The position numbers were made by a program, and so were the translations under genes. 59,634 nt of DNA from Candidatus Hydrogenedens sp. GTDB taxonomy: Bacteria > Hydrogenedentota > Hydrogenedentia > Hydrogenedentales > Hydrogenedentaceae. Of the stretch, positions 18,392-28,588 are shown piece after piece. The notes below the pieces were generated by a model. That model had not been told where the DNA came from. It did no database searches and worked only from the letters and a program-made list of their open reading frames with translations. The first letter of the stretch is position 1. The number at the start of each line of letters is the position of its first letter. Where the stretch lies: NCBI GenBank assembly GCA_035378955.1, contig DAOSUS010000013.1, positions 1 to 59,634 of the forward strand, in the 5' to 3' direction.

Positions 18392-19504
18392 TTAGGGTCT
18401 TTCCGGGATTTCTTCCCAGTTCATTTTAAATGCTTCCGCAACTGCTTTATAAGTAATTTTACCTTTATATAAGTTTACACCTTTGCGTAGTGCTTTGTCA
18501 TGTGCAATCGCTTTGTCAATACCTAAATCTGCAATCATCAAACCATACCCTAATGTAACATTGGTTAATGCGTAAGTAGAAGTTCTGGGAACAGCACCGG
18601 GCATGTTGGTTACACAGTAATGTATTACATCGTTGACGCGATAGGTAGGGTTATCATGAGTAGTAGGCTTTGAGGTTTCAATACATCCTCCCTGGTCAAT
18701 GGCAATATCCACTATAGCAGAGTTAGGTTTCATATTCTTTATCATATCTTTTGTAACCAATCATGGTGCTTTTGCACCCGGAACTAAAACAGACCCAATC
18801 AATAAATCCGCCTGAGATACTTCTTCCGCAATATTAGCACGATTTGACATTAAAGTTGTTAAGCGTCCCTGCATGATGTCTTGCATATACCTTAATCGTG
18901 CCGGGTTAATATCAATAACTGTTACATGAGCGCCCATCCCTACGGCAATAGTGCATGCATTTGAACCTGCTACGCCTGCACCCAGTATAACAACCTTTGC
19001 AGGTTTTACCCCGGAAACACCTCCTAATAAAACTCCTATACCTCCCTGAGTGGCTTCTAAACAGCGGGCACCGATTTGGACAGATAAACGACCTGCAACT
19101 TCACTCATAGGTGTTAGCAATGGGAGGGAACCATCATCCAATTGAATAGTTTCGTATGCCACACCAATTATCTTTTGTTTCAGCAATCCACGCGTTAATG
19201 CTTCGTTTGATGCTAAATGAAGATAGGTATACAAAATTTGTCCTGGACGGCATAGTTTTATTTCATTTTCCAGAGGTTCTTTTACTTTGATTATCATGTC
19301 TGCCTGTTCCCAGATTTGTTTCGCAGATGAAATAATTTTTGCTCCTGCATTACGATAATTGTCATCAGATATGCCACTACCTACTCCTGCTCCTTTTTCA
19401 ACAAGAACAGTATGTCCATGTGCTACAAAGGCAGAAACACCTGAAGGAACGATACCTACTCTTTTTTCACCTGGTTTAATTTCTTTGGGTACTCCAATAA
19501 TCAT
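18392..19504 (-). pseudogene. ald: Alanine dehydrogenase, interrupted by an in-frame TGA
   Basis: The two halves together (371 codons) match full-length L-alanine dehydrogenase, which converts alanine plus NAD+ to pyruvate and ammonia. N-terminal part: GVPKEIKPGEKRVGI, the NAD-binding VVILGAGVAGSNA and LLIGSVLVPGAKAP. TGA follows at 18761-18763, and the frame resumes at once with LVTKDMIKNMKPNSAIVD, DQGGCIET and NMPGAVPRTST. In the family this site usually holds Lys or another sense residue between GAKAP and LVT. No frameshift is needed. AAAGGAG precedes ATG 19504. Without readthrough, the truncated 247-residue product would lack the C-terminal catalytic segment. Confidence 0.85.
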
Positions 19505-19624
19505 AATACTACTCCTTTAATTTTTTGTTTAATAAAAAATTAGAAACATTATATTATACATTTATTTGTTATTCATATTATTGGTTTTTATCATGAAATT
19601 CAAGTTTAAAGATATATTTTTTAT

Positions 19625-20044
19625 CTAATTTATGATTAAAAAAGGAGTAATATCACGGATTTCCTTTCGATTCAAATCTTGTTCGTGAAGTGGAAAAGGG
19701 CAAATAATTAAGTCTATATATCCTCGTAAGCCTAACCAGATAGATTTCCGTTTGTAGTGAAAAGGTAAGGAGGGGTGAAGAAATACAAATCGTGAAAGAA
19801 AAGTTTCAGAACTCCCATTCCATTCCTTCTGAATTTTTTTGTAGTCTTCTATGTCCTGATATTTCCAGAGGATATAATCTTCAAAATAATATTCAAATAC
19901 ATTGCCTAACAATGAGTTACGCGAAAAAGCAAGTTTCCGATACATCCCTTGCATATTTCCCAAACTCCATGGGACAAACTGTTCTGAATGTATCAGTTTT
20001 GTTTTTACAATTAAATCGTATAGGTCTATAGTTATATTTTGCAT
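19625..20044 (-). CDS. Hypothetical protein
   Basis: 139 residues that I do not recognise. The protein is rich in aromatic and charged residues (for example FEYYFEDYILWKYQDIEDYKK) with no signal peptide, membrane helix or metal motif. It lies 28 bases after pilR on the same strand with no clear ribosome binding site. It may be the last gene of the pil unit or a spurious frame; codon-like amino-acid composition favours a real gene. Confidence 0.45.
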   Translation of the reverse strand: MQNITIDLYDLIVKTKLIHSEQFVPWSLGNMQGMYRKLAFSRNSLLGNVFEYYFEDYILWKYQDIEDYKKIQKEWNGSSETFLSRFVFLHPSLPFHYKRKSIWLGLRGYIDLIICPFPLHEQDLNRKEIRDITPFLIIN

Positions 20045-20072
20045 TTATTTTTTGGACAGGTTTAATTGGTTG

Positions 20073-21536
20073 TTATTCTGATATATTATTATCCTCTTCT
20101 TTATCAAGGGTTTCATCAGTATCGGTAGATAATCCATATTTTTGAAGTCGGTAACGGAAAGAACGGGGGGTTAAACCGAGGATTTTGGCAGATTTTTTTT
20201 GAGAATATTTTGTATATGCTAAAGCCTGTTCTATCAATCCTCGTTCTATCTTTTCTATAAATTTTTCCAAATCGATTCCTTCAGGAGGTAACTTAATCTG
20301 TTCGATATTGTTTATTCCTACTTGTTGTATTGATTTATTCACGAGGATTTGTTTTAGCGAATCAGGAATAAGTTTTAAATCAATTTCCGTTTCATAACAT
20401 AAAGCGAGAATTCGTTCGATGAAATTAGAGAGTTCTCGAATGTTTCCAGGCCAGGAATAATTTAGAAAAAGTTCAACAACATTGGGGGTAACTTTGGGTG
20501 TTGGCAAACCCATCCTTGAGGAATGCATTTTAAGAAAATGATTTATCAATAGAGGGATATCCTCTTTTCGTTCTCGTAGCGGAGGAACAGTAATCGGAAT
20601 GACATTGAGGCGGAAAAACAGGTCATTTCGGAATAGACCTTTATTTACCATTTCTTCCAAATTCTTATTGGTGGCAGAAATTATGCGTATATCTACTTTT
20701 ATTTCCTTTGTTCCACCTACGGGTGTCACGAGATTATTATCTAAAACACGCAAAAGTCGAGCCTGCAAACTTACAGGCATTTCACCGATTTCGTCGAGGA
20801 AAACTGTCCCACCATTAGCAACAACTAATAACCCTTCTTTATCCTCTATGGCTCCTGTGAAGGCACCGCGTTTATACCCAAATAATTCACTTTCTAATAA
20901 TGTCTCGGGTATCGAGGCGCAGTTTATTGCAATAAAAGGTTTATCCGCACGGGGGCTTAGACGGTGTATTCCTCGTGCTATTAATTCTTTACCAACCCCG
21001 CTTTCACCATAAATAATAACAGTGCTTGGTAGTTGTGCTACACGATATATTGTTTCTCGAATTTTTTTTATGGCAGAACTGGTTCCGATAATTTCTTCAA
21101 AGGGTTGCAATAAAGCCCGTTCTGTTCGTAATGCTTTATTTTCGCGGAGTAAATGATATTGTTCGATAGCCTTCTGAACACGCAAACAAACTTCTTCATT
21201 ACTTTTAAAGGGTTTCTGGATATAATCCGTTGCTCCTGCTTGCATGGCTTCTATGGCGTTTTCAACGCTACCGTATGCCGTAACCATAATAGTTGGTAAC
21301 TCTGGAATATTTTCTCTTATCCATTTTAAAATTTTCATTCCAGCAAGGGAGTCATTATTCATTACCAAATCTGTAATAACAGCATCGAATGTTTGTTCTT
21401 TTAATATTCTTATGGATTCTTCTACGCTTTCAGCCGTTTGACAAAGAAAGCCACCTCTCTCGAGAATAATAGCGATAACCTCACGCATACTCTCTTCATC
21501 GTCTATTATCAGAACACGGAATTTATTTGTTGCCAT
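20073..21536 (-). CDS. pilR: Sigma-54-dependent response regulator, PilR-like
   Basis: 487 residues in NtrC order: receiver domain with phosphoacceptor Asp56 (VITDLVM), AAA+ domain with Walker A GESGVGKE and the sigma-54 contact loop GAFTGA, and a Fis-type helix-turn-helix at the C-terminus (KSAKILGLTPRSFRYRLQKYG). It activates sigma-54 promoters after phosphorylation. It lies directly downstream of a multi-membrane-helix histidine kinase and pilT, which supports the PilR assignment. Targets such as a pilin gene are not in the window. Confidence 0.85.
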   Translation of the reverse strand: MATNKFRVLIIDDEESMREVIAIILERGGFLCQTAESVEESIRILKEQTFDAVITDLVMNNDSLAGMKILKWIRENIPELPTIMVTAYGSVENAIEAMQAGATDYIQKPFKSNEEVCLRVQKAIEQYHLLRENKALRTERALLQPFEEIIGTSSAIKKIRETIYRVAQLPSTVIIYGESGVGKELIARGIHRLSPRADKPFIAINCASIPETLLESELFGYKRGAFTGAIEDKEGLLVVANGGTVFLDEIGEMPVSLQARLLRVLDNNLVTPVGGTKEIKVDIRIISATNKNLEEMVNKGLFRNDLFFRLNVIPITVPPLRERKEDIPLLINHFLKMHSSRMGLPTPKVTPNVVELFLNYSWPGNIRELSNFIERILALCYETEIDLKLIPDSLKQILVNKSIQQVGINNIEQIKLPPEGIDLEKFIEKIERGLIEQALAYTKYSQKKSAKILGLTPRSFRYRLQKYGLSTDTDETLDKEEDNNISE

Positions 21537-21581
21537 CCCGCCTATCCTTTGTTGTTGATGTATTGGGAAATAATTTGTTAA

Positions 21582-23180
21582 TTATGTATTTTCTATATAT
21601 CGGGGTAATCGGACAATCATTGTAGTTCCTTTTTTTAAGTTGGATGCCACATGAATGGTGCCATCATGGGCAGATATAATTCGAAGACTTATCGTTAGAC
21701 CCATACCAATCCCATGTTTTTTCTCCGTATAAAAAGGATTAAAAATTCGTGAGATTTTTTCCGGTGAAATTCCTGTGCCTTCATCTTTGAAATGTATCTC
21801 TATAGGTCCTTTATCTTTCTCCCCTGTTAAAAGGATAGTCAATTTTCCTCCTTCGGGCATTGCTTCAATAGCGTTCTGTGCTAAATTTTGAAATACCAGA
21901 ATTATTTGTTCATCGTCTCCCTTGATTTTGCAATCTTTTGTCTGAGGCTCAATAATTAATTCTACTTTATGTCCTTTATCCTTAGGGATACTATTCTGAA
22001 ATTGTTCTACAAATCGAGTTAATAATTCGCTCAGATTTATGATTTCTTTATTTTGAGAGGGTTCGCGAGCAAAATTTAGGAAAGATGTAATAATATAGTT
22101 TAATCGGTCGCATTCCCGTATAGCAATGGAAGACAAGCGATTGAGTATATCTATGTTGTCTATATTTTTGGGAATTTCTGCGACAGCACCGCGTATAGAA
22201 GCCACCGGGTTTCGGATTTCATGGGCTAAACCCGCTAACTGTTCTCCAATAGCCACAAGTCGGTCATGTCGTCGTAAGTCCTGACGAATCTGGTCTAATT
22301 CACTTAGGTCCGAACAGGAAGCGATAAGAGCAATTATGCGTCCTTTGGAGTCTAACAATCGGTTTGTAGTTAATCCTATCAATTTTTGTTTTTTACTTGG
22401 GGTATATATATAGAATTCATAACTGGTAAAGTCCCGATTTAATCGCAATGCGGTTGTAATGGGACACTCAAACTCAGAGATAGTTTTAATCAACCCTTCT
22501 ACATGTTTACCTATAATATCTTCTTCATCTACTTCGAAAATCCGACAACCCGCACGGTTCAAACTTCGAACAATCCCATTGGCATCGGTAATAAGGAAGC
22601 CACTATTCATATTGTTTAATATATCTTGTTGAAACTGTTTCAGGATGGAGACTCGTTGATTCCAGTAACCACTGATAAAACCTGTAAAAATGAAGGACAT
22701 TGACTGGATTAGAAAAGAATACCAATATTGGAGAGATGCCAAACTTAAATTCCCTTCCAATGCAAATTGCAAACCCATGAATACCGTTGAAAATAAAGCA
22801 AAGAGAAATCCCTGGTAAATTCCTAATAGGAAACCGGCTTCCATAATAACGATGACAAGTAGGAAAGTAAAGGAACTGGCATATCCTTCTGTAATGCTAA
22901 TGGTGGCACAGACGATACCAAAATCAACAAACATCTGAGCCCATAACAGAAAATTAAGTCGTTGTGACCCTTTATACAGTTCATACAAGTGCCAGATGCT
23001 TAATATTAAAGCAACGACATAAATGGGGAGGAAGAAATAGAAGAAAGAAGGGTTCAGGTAAAGATAAAATCCTGCGGTAACAAGAAATAAAACAAAAATC
23101 CTACCAATACCGACAATCCATAACCAGCGAACAGGTCCTTCATAAGTTGTTTTTGTGAGAGAAAAAATACGGGTTTTCAC
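21582..23180 (-). CDS. pilS: Membrane sensor histidine kinase, PilS-like
   Basis: 532 residues. About five to six membrane helices fill residues 20-170, as in PilS. Then come a PAS domain (GFLITDANGIVRSLNRAG onward), a HisKA domain with the phosphorylated His in GLAHEIRNPVASIRG, and a HATPase domain with QNLAQNAIEAMPEGG, FKDEGTGI and GIGMGLTIS. The start overlaps the pilT stop by 4 bases (ATGA), implying coupling. It is the likely partner of the downstream PilR-like regulator. Confidence 0.84.
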   Translation of the reverse strand: MKTRIFSLTKTTYEGPVRWLWIVGIGRIFVLFLVTAGFYLYLNPSFFYFFLPIYVVALILSIWHLYELYKGSQRLNFLLWAQMFVDFGIVCATISITEGYASSFTFLLVIVIMEAGFLLGIYQGFLFALFSTVFMGLQFALEGNLSLASLQYWYSFLIQSMSFIFTGFISGYWNQRVSILKQFQQDILNNMNSGFLITDANGIVRSLNRAGCRIFEVDEEDIIGKHVEGLIKTISEFECPITTALRLNRDFTSYEFYIYTPSKKQKLIGLTTNRLLDSKGRIIALIASCSDLSELDQIRQDLRRHDRLVAIGEQLAGLAHEIRNPVASIRGAVAEIPKNIDNIDILNRLSSIAIRECDRLNYIITSFLNFAREPSQNKEIINLSELLTRFVEQFQNSIPKDKGHKVELIIEPQTKDCKIKGDDEQIILVFQNLAQNAIEAMPEGGKLTILLTGEKDKGPIEIHFKDEGTGISPEKISRIFNPFYTEKKHGIGMGLTISLRIISAHDGTIHVASNLKKGTTMIVRLPRYIENT

Positions 23181-24262
23181 CCCGCTGAACCTCCTCGTTC
23201 GATAAGATTTAATAATCCTTCTGGATTGGGACTGCGTTTGAAGGCCAGATCTTTTGTAATCAGTCCTCTTCGATATAAACGATATAAGGATTGGTTCATT
23301 GTCATCATCCCTTCCCCTTTCCCAATTTCAATCATGGAAGGAATTTGTTCTAATTTTTGAGCCCGAATGAGGGAACGAATAGCGGGATTGGGTACCATTA
23401 CTTCTGTAGCAAGCACACGGCCCTGCCCGTCAGCACGAGGAATGAGTTGTTGCACAATAACCCCTTCAAGCACGAAGGAAAGTTGGGTTCTCACCTGTTC
23501 TTGCTGTTCCTGGGGGAATACATCAACGATACGGTTAATTGTCTGAACGGCGTCGTTTGTGTGCAATGTAGCAAAAGTAAGGTGTCCTGTTTCTGCAACG
23601 GTTAACGCTGCCTGAATAGTCTCGGTGTCACGCATTTCACCAATCAAAATTACATCGGGGTCCTGTCGGAGCACGCGTTTTAAAGCACTGGCAAAGGTCT
23701 TTGTATCCACATTAACTTCACGCTGATTAATGATAGACCTTCGGTGTGAATGTAGATATTCGATAGGGTCTTCAATAGTTATGATATGCACATCGCGTTC
23801 CACATTAATTTTATCAATAAGTGCCGCCAGAGTGGTTGATTTACCGCTGCCTGTGGGACCACATACAAGGATTAGTCCATAAGGACGGTAGGCAAAATCT
23901 GCTACAACGCGTGGTATGCCTAATTGTTCAAAGGACATGATTTCATAAGGAATAGCACGGAATGCGGCGACAACAGACCCACGGTCGCGATAGACATTCA
24001 GACGGAAACGACTGAGTTTTTCTACTCCAAAGGACATATCTAATTCTTTTTCTTTTTCAAATTCTGCTATCTGGTCTTCATTCATTACGGAGTAAATAAG
24101 TTCTTGTGTCATTTCCGGGGAGAGACGAGGGTAGCCCGGCATATATTCCAGCCTACCATGCACGCGAATTACAGGTGGAACACCCACAACAATATGCAAA
24201 TCGCTTGCCCCTGCTTTTATCATTTTTTCTAAAAGTTCGCGAATATCAAATGCAAGTCTCAT
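23177..24262 (-). CDS. pilT: Type IV pilus retraction ATPase PilT
   Basis: 361 residues. Walker A GPTGSGKST, Asp box and Walker B (LRQDPDVILIGEMRD), His box (GHLTFATLHTNDA), and the PilT C-terminal signature AIRSLIRAQK followed by MNQSL. It powers pilus disassembly and twitching at the inner-membrane base. AAAGGAG lies upstream of the ATG. Together with pilS and pilR it forms an overlapping operon. No pilin, PilB or PilC gene is present in the window. Confidence 0.94.
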   Translation of the reverse strand: MRLAFDIRELLEKMIKAGASDLHIVVGVPPVIRVHGRLEYMPGYPRLSPEMTQELIYSVMNEDQIAEFEKEKELDMSFGVEKLSRFRLNVYRDRGSVVAAFRAIPYEIMSFEQLGIPRVVADFAYRPYGLILVCGPTGSGKSTTLAALIDKINVERDVHIITIEDPIEYLHSHRRSIINQREVNVDTKTFASALKRVLRQDPDVILIGEMRDTETIQAALTVAETGHLTFATLHTNDAVQTINRIVDVFPQEQQEQVRTQLSFVLEGVIVQQLIPRADGQGRVLATEVMVPNPAIRSLIRAQKLEQIPSMIEIGKGEGMMTMNQSLYRLYRRGLITKDLAFKRSPNPEGLLNLIERGGSAG

Positions 24263-24289
24263 AATTTCTCCTTTTTTATGTTGAAATTG

Positions 24290-26848
24290 TTATGCCCATG
24301 TAACAAGCCCTACTTCAAATTTATTTGCAAGATTGGGACAATATGGGAAAACACGGACAGAATAGCCTGATAATCCTGTTTCTTGGCAAGAAATGGTTCC
24401 TTTGAAACGAAATACTCGGTCTTCGATCTTCTTTTCAAAATCCATATTAACTGCAGTACCTTCTTTAATAGAGCCATCATGGTTTAGATGACCAACATAC
24501 GCTTCTACACGCACATCTTTTTCAGAAAGATTGTCGAGATATACATCTGCTTCAATAGGAATTTCTGTTCCTACCGGGATATCGCCATGTAGTTTAGTCT
24601 CAACATGAACAAACCGAATATTATTCCATGCAGACCGAACTTTGTTTTTCCATGCGGCTAACTCAATGGCATATTTGCGGTTATCTTTGCGGAAAATGAT
24701 ACGCCGTTCGGAGAACGGAATATAGGCTTTTTCTGCATATTCTTGAACCATTCTATAAGTATTAAAGATTGGACAAATTGTGCGAATGGCTTCTTTCATT
24801 CGCAATATCCATTCGCGAGGTAATCCATCCGATCCGCGGTTGTAAAACATAGGAATAATTTCCTGTTCCAGTATTTCATATAGAGCAGAACTTTCTACCC
24901 GATCCTGTTCTTCCGTAGATTCGTAAGTTTCACCTTTACCAATAGTCCAGCCGTTATGTCCTAATTCGTTTGCCTCACACCACCAGCCATCAGGAATACT
25001 GATATTCAAGGCGCCATTTGCAGCCGCTTTCATTCCACTGGTGCCACTGGCTTCCATAGGTCTGCGGGGTGTGTTGAGCCAACAATCTACACCCTGAACC
25101 ATATATCGAGCTACATTTATGTCATAATCTTCGAGAAACACGATGTGATTTCGCACTTCAGGATCCATAGCGAAATGAACAATTTGACGAATAAGTTCTT
25201 TCCCTTGAATATCCTGGGGGTGGGCTTTACCCGCAATAATTATCTGCACGGGTTTATCTTTATTAAGTAAAATCTTTTTTAGTCGTGCAGGGTCACGGAA
25301 TAAGAGGGTCACTCGCTTATAGGTAGCAAATCTTCTCGCAAATCCGATAGTTAAACATTCCGGGTCTAAACATTCACTTGCGAAGTTAATTCCAGAAGGA
25401 GGAGCCCCACGATTAATTAACTGTTTTTTTAGTCTACGACGCGCAAAATCTACCAACCGTTCTCTACGGCGTTCATGAGTTCGCCATAGTTCCGTTTCAG
25501 GTATCTCTTTAACTTGTTCCCATATAGAATGGTCTTCGGGACTATTCAGCCAACCGGGTCCTAAATAACGGTCATAAAGGTCTGCGAGGTCACGAGAAAT
25601 CCAGGAGCGAATATGAACGCCGTTTGTTATAGAAGTAATAGGAATTTCATGCTGTGGAAGATCTTTCCACACACGGGACCACATTTCACGGGATACAATT
25701 CCATGCAACTTACTAACTCCATTTGCACCAGCACACAATTTTAAGGCGAGAACCGTCATGCAGAAAGGTTCACGAGAATCATTGGGGTCTTGCCTGCCTA
25801 ATGCAAGAAATTCATTTAAACTTATCCCAACATCTTGACAATACTTGCCAAAATATCGCTCAATTAAGCCGGGGTCAAACATATCATTTCCAGCAGGAAC
25901 GGGGGTATGTGTGGTGAAATAACTCCCCGCCTTGACAGTTTCAACTGCCTGAGCAAAGGTCAGTTTCTCATTCAATACCAATTCTTTAATTCGTTGAAGT
26001 ACCATGAAAGATGCATGTCCTTCATTCAAATGGAAAATAGTCGGACGTAGTTTTAATGCATGGGCTGCAATAACACCTCCCATGCCTAACATAATTTCCT
26101 GTTTGATACGCGTTTCACGGTCACCACCATATAACTGCCCTGTAATAGCACGGTCTGCAGGAGAATTTTCCTCATGGTCTGTATCTAAAAGATATAAAGG
26201 AACACGGCCTACCTGACATTTCCATATATATGCCTTGACCATGCGTCCCGGATACTCCACCTCTATAACCATGGATTCCCCTTTTTCATCCTTTACTTTC
26301 TGTATAGGCATATTGTAAAAATCATTGGGCGGATAAAGTTCTTGTTGCCAGCCATCTGGATTGAGATACTGATGAAAATATCCCTCACGGTAGAGCATAC
26401 CTAATCCAACCAGAGGCATGCCCAAATCACTTGCTGCTTTTAGGTGGTCTCCTGCAAGAACACCTAAACCACCCGAATAAATATTTACACTTTCATGAAC
26501 ACCAAATTCCGCGGACATATAAAGAATGCACATATCTTTAGGGGCATCGGGGTTACGCTCGAAGTAAGTATTGGTATTCATATAATCTTGCAATTTTGAA
26601 TAGACCCGTTCCATGTGAGATAGAAAACTATCGTTCTTTGCCAATTCATCTAATTTTTTCTGACTTATTTTTCCCAATAACATTTTTGGATTTTGTCCAC
26701 ATTCTACCCATAAATCACGGTCCATGCGGAAGAATAAGTCAATCGCTTCCGGGTTCCAGCACCACCAGAGGTTATTTGCAATTTCAAGAAGTTTTTTTAT
26801 TCGTTCCGGTAAATTAGGAATGACATTAAACTGAAAAATATTATGCAT
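24290..26848 (-). CDS. glgP: Alpha-glucan (glycogen) phosphorylase
   Basis: 852 residues. The N-terminal segment (LPERIKKLLEIANNLWWCWNPEA) is the DUF3417 domain of the bacterial/archaeal alpha-glucan phosphorylase subfamily. The GT35 core follows with SGTSGMKAAANGALN, whose Lys binds pyridoxal phosphate. It releases glucose-1-phosphate from glycogen or maltodextrin in the cytoplasm. Length is normal for this subgroup. It lies 27 bases upstream of pilT on the same strand, so some co-transcription is possible. Confidence 0.93.
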   Translation of the reverse strand: MHNIFQFNVIPNLPERIKKLLEIANNLWWCWNPEAIDLFFRMDRDLWVECGQNPKMLLGKISQKKLDELAKNDSFLSHMERVYSKLQDYMNTNTYFERNPDAPKDMCILYMSAEFGVHESVNIYSGGLGVLAGDHLKAASDLGMPLVGLGMLYREGYFHQYLNPDGWQQELYPPNDFYNMPIQKVKDEKGESMVIEVEYPGRMVKAYIWKCQVGRVPLYLLDTDHEENSPADRAITGQLYGGDRETRIKQEIMLGMGGVIAAHALKLRPTIFHLNEGHASFMVLQRIKELVLNEKLTFAQAVETVKAGSYFTTHTPVPAGNDMFDPGLIERYFGKYCQDVGISLNEFLALGRQDPNDSREPFCMTVLALKLCAGANGVSKLHGIVSREMWSRVWKDLPQHEIPITSITNGVHIRSWISRDLADLYDRYLGPGWLNSPEDHSIWEQVKEIPETELWRTHERRRERLVDFARRRLKKQLINRGAPPSGINFASECLDPECLTIGFARRFATYKRVTLLFRDPARLKKILLNKDKPVQIIIAGKAHPQDIQGKELIRQIVHFAMDPEVRNHIVFLEDYDINVARYMVQGVDCWLNTPRRPMEASGTSGMKAAANGALNISIPDGWWCEANELGHNGWTIGKGETYESTEEQDRVESSALYEILEQEIIPMFYNRGSDGLPREWILRMKEAIRTICPIFNTYRMVQEYAEKAYIPFSERRIIFRKDNRKYAIELAAWKNKVRSAWNNIRFVHVETKLHGDIPVGTEIPIEADVYLDNLSEKDVRVEAYVGHLNHDGSIKEGTAVNMDFEKKIEDRVFRFKGTISCQETGLSGYSVRVFPYCPNLANKFEVGLVTWA

Positions 26849-26995
26849 TATTTATAACTCCATTATGGGCTATAATTTTTATAAAAATTATAATTTACAG
26901 TTTTAATTTTGACTTATATTGTGGTAATCTATTTTACATGAAGTGAAAATATAATATCACAATTAAAAACCTAAAGTATATAAGGAGGATTTGTT

Positions 26996-28495
26996 ATGAA
27001 TTCTAAACACACACACTCATCTACTTGCAGTTGCTGCGGTATTTCCCGCAGATGTTTTCTTGCTTCAACTGCTGCCGCAGGTTTGACGATACCTTTAATC
27101 ACATCCGCACAAATGGAATTCCCAACAGAAAGTGAATTGAAACAACCTATAAATTTAGGAGATTTCCGTCCTAAACCTGCTGTTCGTATTGTCGGTGTGG
27201 TTGTTCGCGAGAAACCTCCATATTGGTTAGGCTGGCCCGGGACCTCGTATGATGTAGAAGGAATGAGAAAGCAATTTGAACAGGCTTTTATCAATTCAGC
27301 CAACAAAGTCGGCGTTCAGTTTGAAATGCTACCTGACCCTATTGAAGATGATACTGCATTGGAGAAATTTATTAATCAAATGTCAACGGAGAAACCGGAG
27401 GCCATTCTTGTTCATGTTCAGCATTTAAATGAATGGGGTAGGGTAGATAAAATCCGTAGTGCTAAGGTTCCAATGATTGTTTGGGCTCCATTGGGCACTG
27501 TATTTACGACACAGGTTCATGAATTTGCCCGTAGGGAGGGAGTATGCTTGTTATCTACATTAGATACAAGTTGCCTTGAACAAGCTATGCGTATGGTGCG
27601 TGCTAAGAAACAATTTGAGATGTCCCGCATACTGGTGGTGCATGGAAAAGAACGAAAAGATGAAGTGATTGAGCGTTATGGGACAAAGATTCGGCATGTA
27701 CCTCGAGATATGATGGAGAAAATGTTTGAGCGTGTTCCGATAACAGAAGAAGTAAAAGAAGTTGCAGAAAGTATGAAAAAGAAAGCCCAGAAAGTTGTAG
27801 AACCTACGGATGAAGATATGATAAATGCGGCTCGAAGTTATGTCGCGGCGAAACATTTGTTGCGTATGGAAGATGCGAATGCGATAACAACCGATTGCTT
27901 AGGGATGGTTACCATGAAAACGGTGCCGACACCTCCGTGTTTAGGTGCTTGTATCTTTCAGGATGAGGGTGTAACTTATGGCTGTGAGGCAGATGTCTAT
28001 GGTGCTATGTCATTAATGTTAACCAGTTATCTTTTCGATAAGCCCGGTTTTATGAATGACCCTGTTCCCGAAACAATCAAGAATGAACTCATTACAGCCC
28101 ATTGTGTCTGTGGAACAAAACTAAATGGATTTGATAAACCTTCCGAACCATTTATCATCCGTTCCCATTCCGAGTCGGCTTTAGGTGTGTCCTTACAAGT
28201 ATTGTGGAAGATAGGGCAAGCAGCGACATTGGTTCGATTGCAAAATCCCAATGAACTTATTTTAGACAATGGAACTGTAACCGCAAACATTGATACACCC
28301 CCCGCCGGTGGTTGTAGAACGCATTTTTCCTTGAAAATGGATTACATTGAAGAAGCCAAAGATACATTAGGTTTCCATCAGGTTGTATTTTATGGCAATC
28401 ATCGCAGAGATGTGAAAAACTTCTGTCAGATGTATGGTATAAAAGTTATTCACTCTCCGTCACAAGCCAATCCTATGATACCGATGGAAGCATAA
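26996..28495 (+). CDS. Exported L-fucose/L-arabinose isomerase-like protein
   Basis: 499 residues. The N-terminus has a Cys/His-rich stretch (HTHSSTCSCCG) followed by SRRCFLAS and a hydrophobic region ending at TSA, which looks like a Tat signal. The body resembles the L-fucose isomerase-like fold: an N-terminal periplasmic-binding-like half, then CLGACIFQDEGVTYGCEADVYGA and the C-terminal HSESALGVSLQVLWKIGQAATLVRL region, split across two segments. AAGGAGG precedes the ATG. It stands alone and is divergent from glgP. An isomerase is normally cytoplasmic, so a different extracytoplasmic role is possible. Confidence 0.68.
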   Translation: MNSKHTHSSTCSCCGISRRCFLASTAAAGLTIPLITSAQMEFPTESELKQPINLGDFRPKPAVRIVGVVVREKPPYWLGWPGTSYDVEGMRKQFEQAFINSANKVGVQFEMLPDPIEDDTALEKFINQMSTEKPEAILVHVQHLNEWGRVDKIRSAKVPMIVWAPLGTVFTTQVHEFARREGVCLLSTLDTSCLEQAMRMVRAKKQFEMSRILVVHGKERKDEVIERYGTKIRHVPRDMMEKMFERVPITEEVKEVAESMKKKAQKVVEPTDEDMINAARSYVAAKHLLRMEDANAITTDCLGMVTMKTVPTPPCLGACIFQDEGVTYGCEADVYGAMSLMLTSYLFDKPGFMNDPVPETIKNELITAHCVCGTKLNGFDKPSEPFIIRSHSESALGVSLQVLWKIGQAATLVRLQNPNELILDNGTVTANIDTPPAGGCRTHFSLKMDYIEEAKDTLGFHQVVFYGNHRRDVKNFCQMYGIKVIHSPSQANPMIPMEA

Positions 28496-28525
28496 ATAAA
28501 TTTGTAGCACCTCTCCTTAAATTGT

Positions 28526-28557
28526 TCGGGTCTGTCGGAAGTATCTGGCAGGCCCGA
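28526..28557. terminator. Hairpin between convergent genes
   Basis: An 11-bp stem (28526-28536 with 28547-28557, two of the pairs G-U in the plus-strand RNA) closes a 10-nt loop. It sits between the convergent isomerase-like and gltA-like genes. The flanking T-runs are weak on both sides, so termination is probable but not certain. Confidence 0.55.
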
Positions 28558-28588
28558 CTTATTTGATGCGTCCAATCTATCTGACTAT

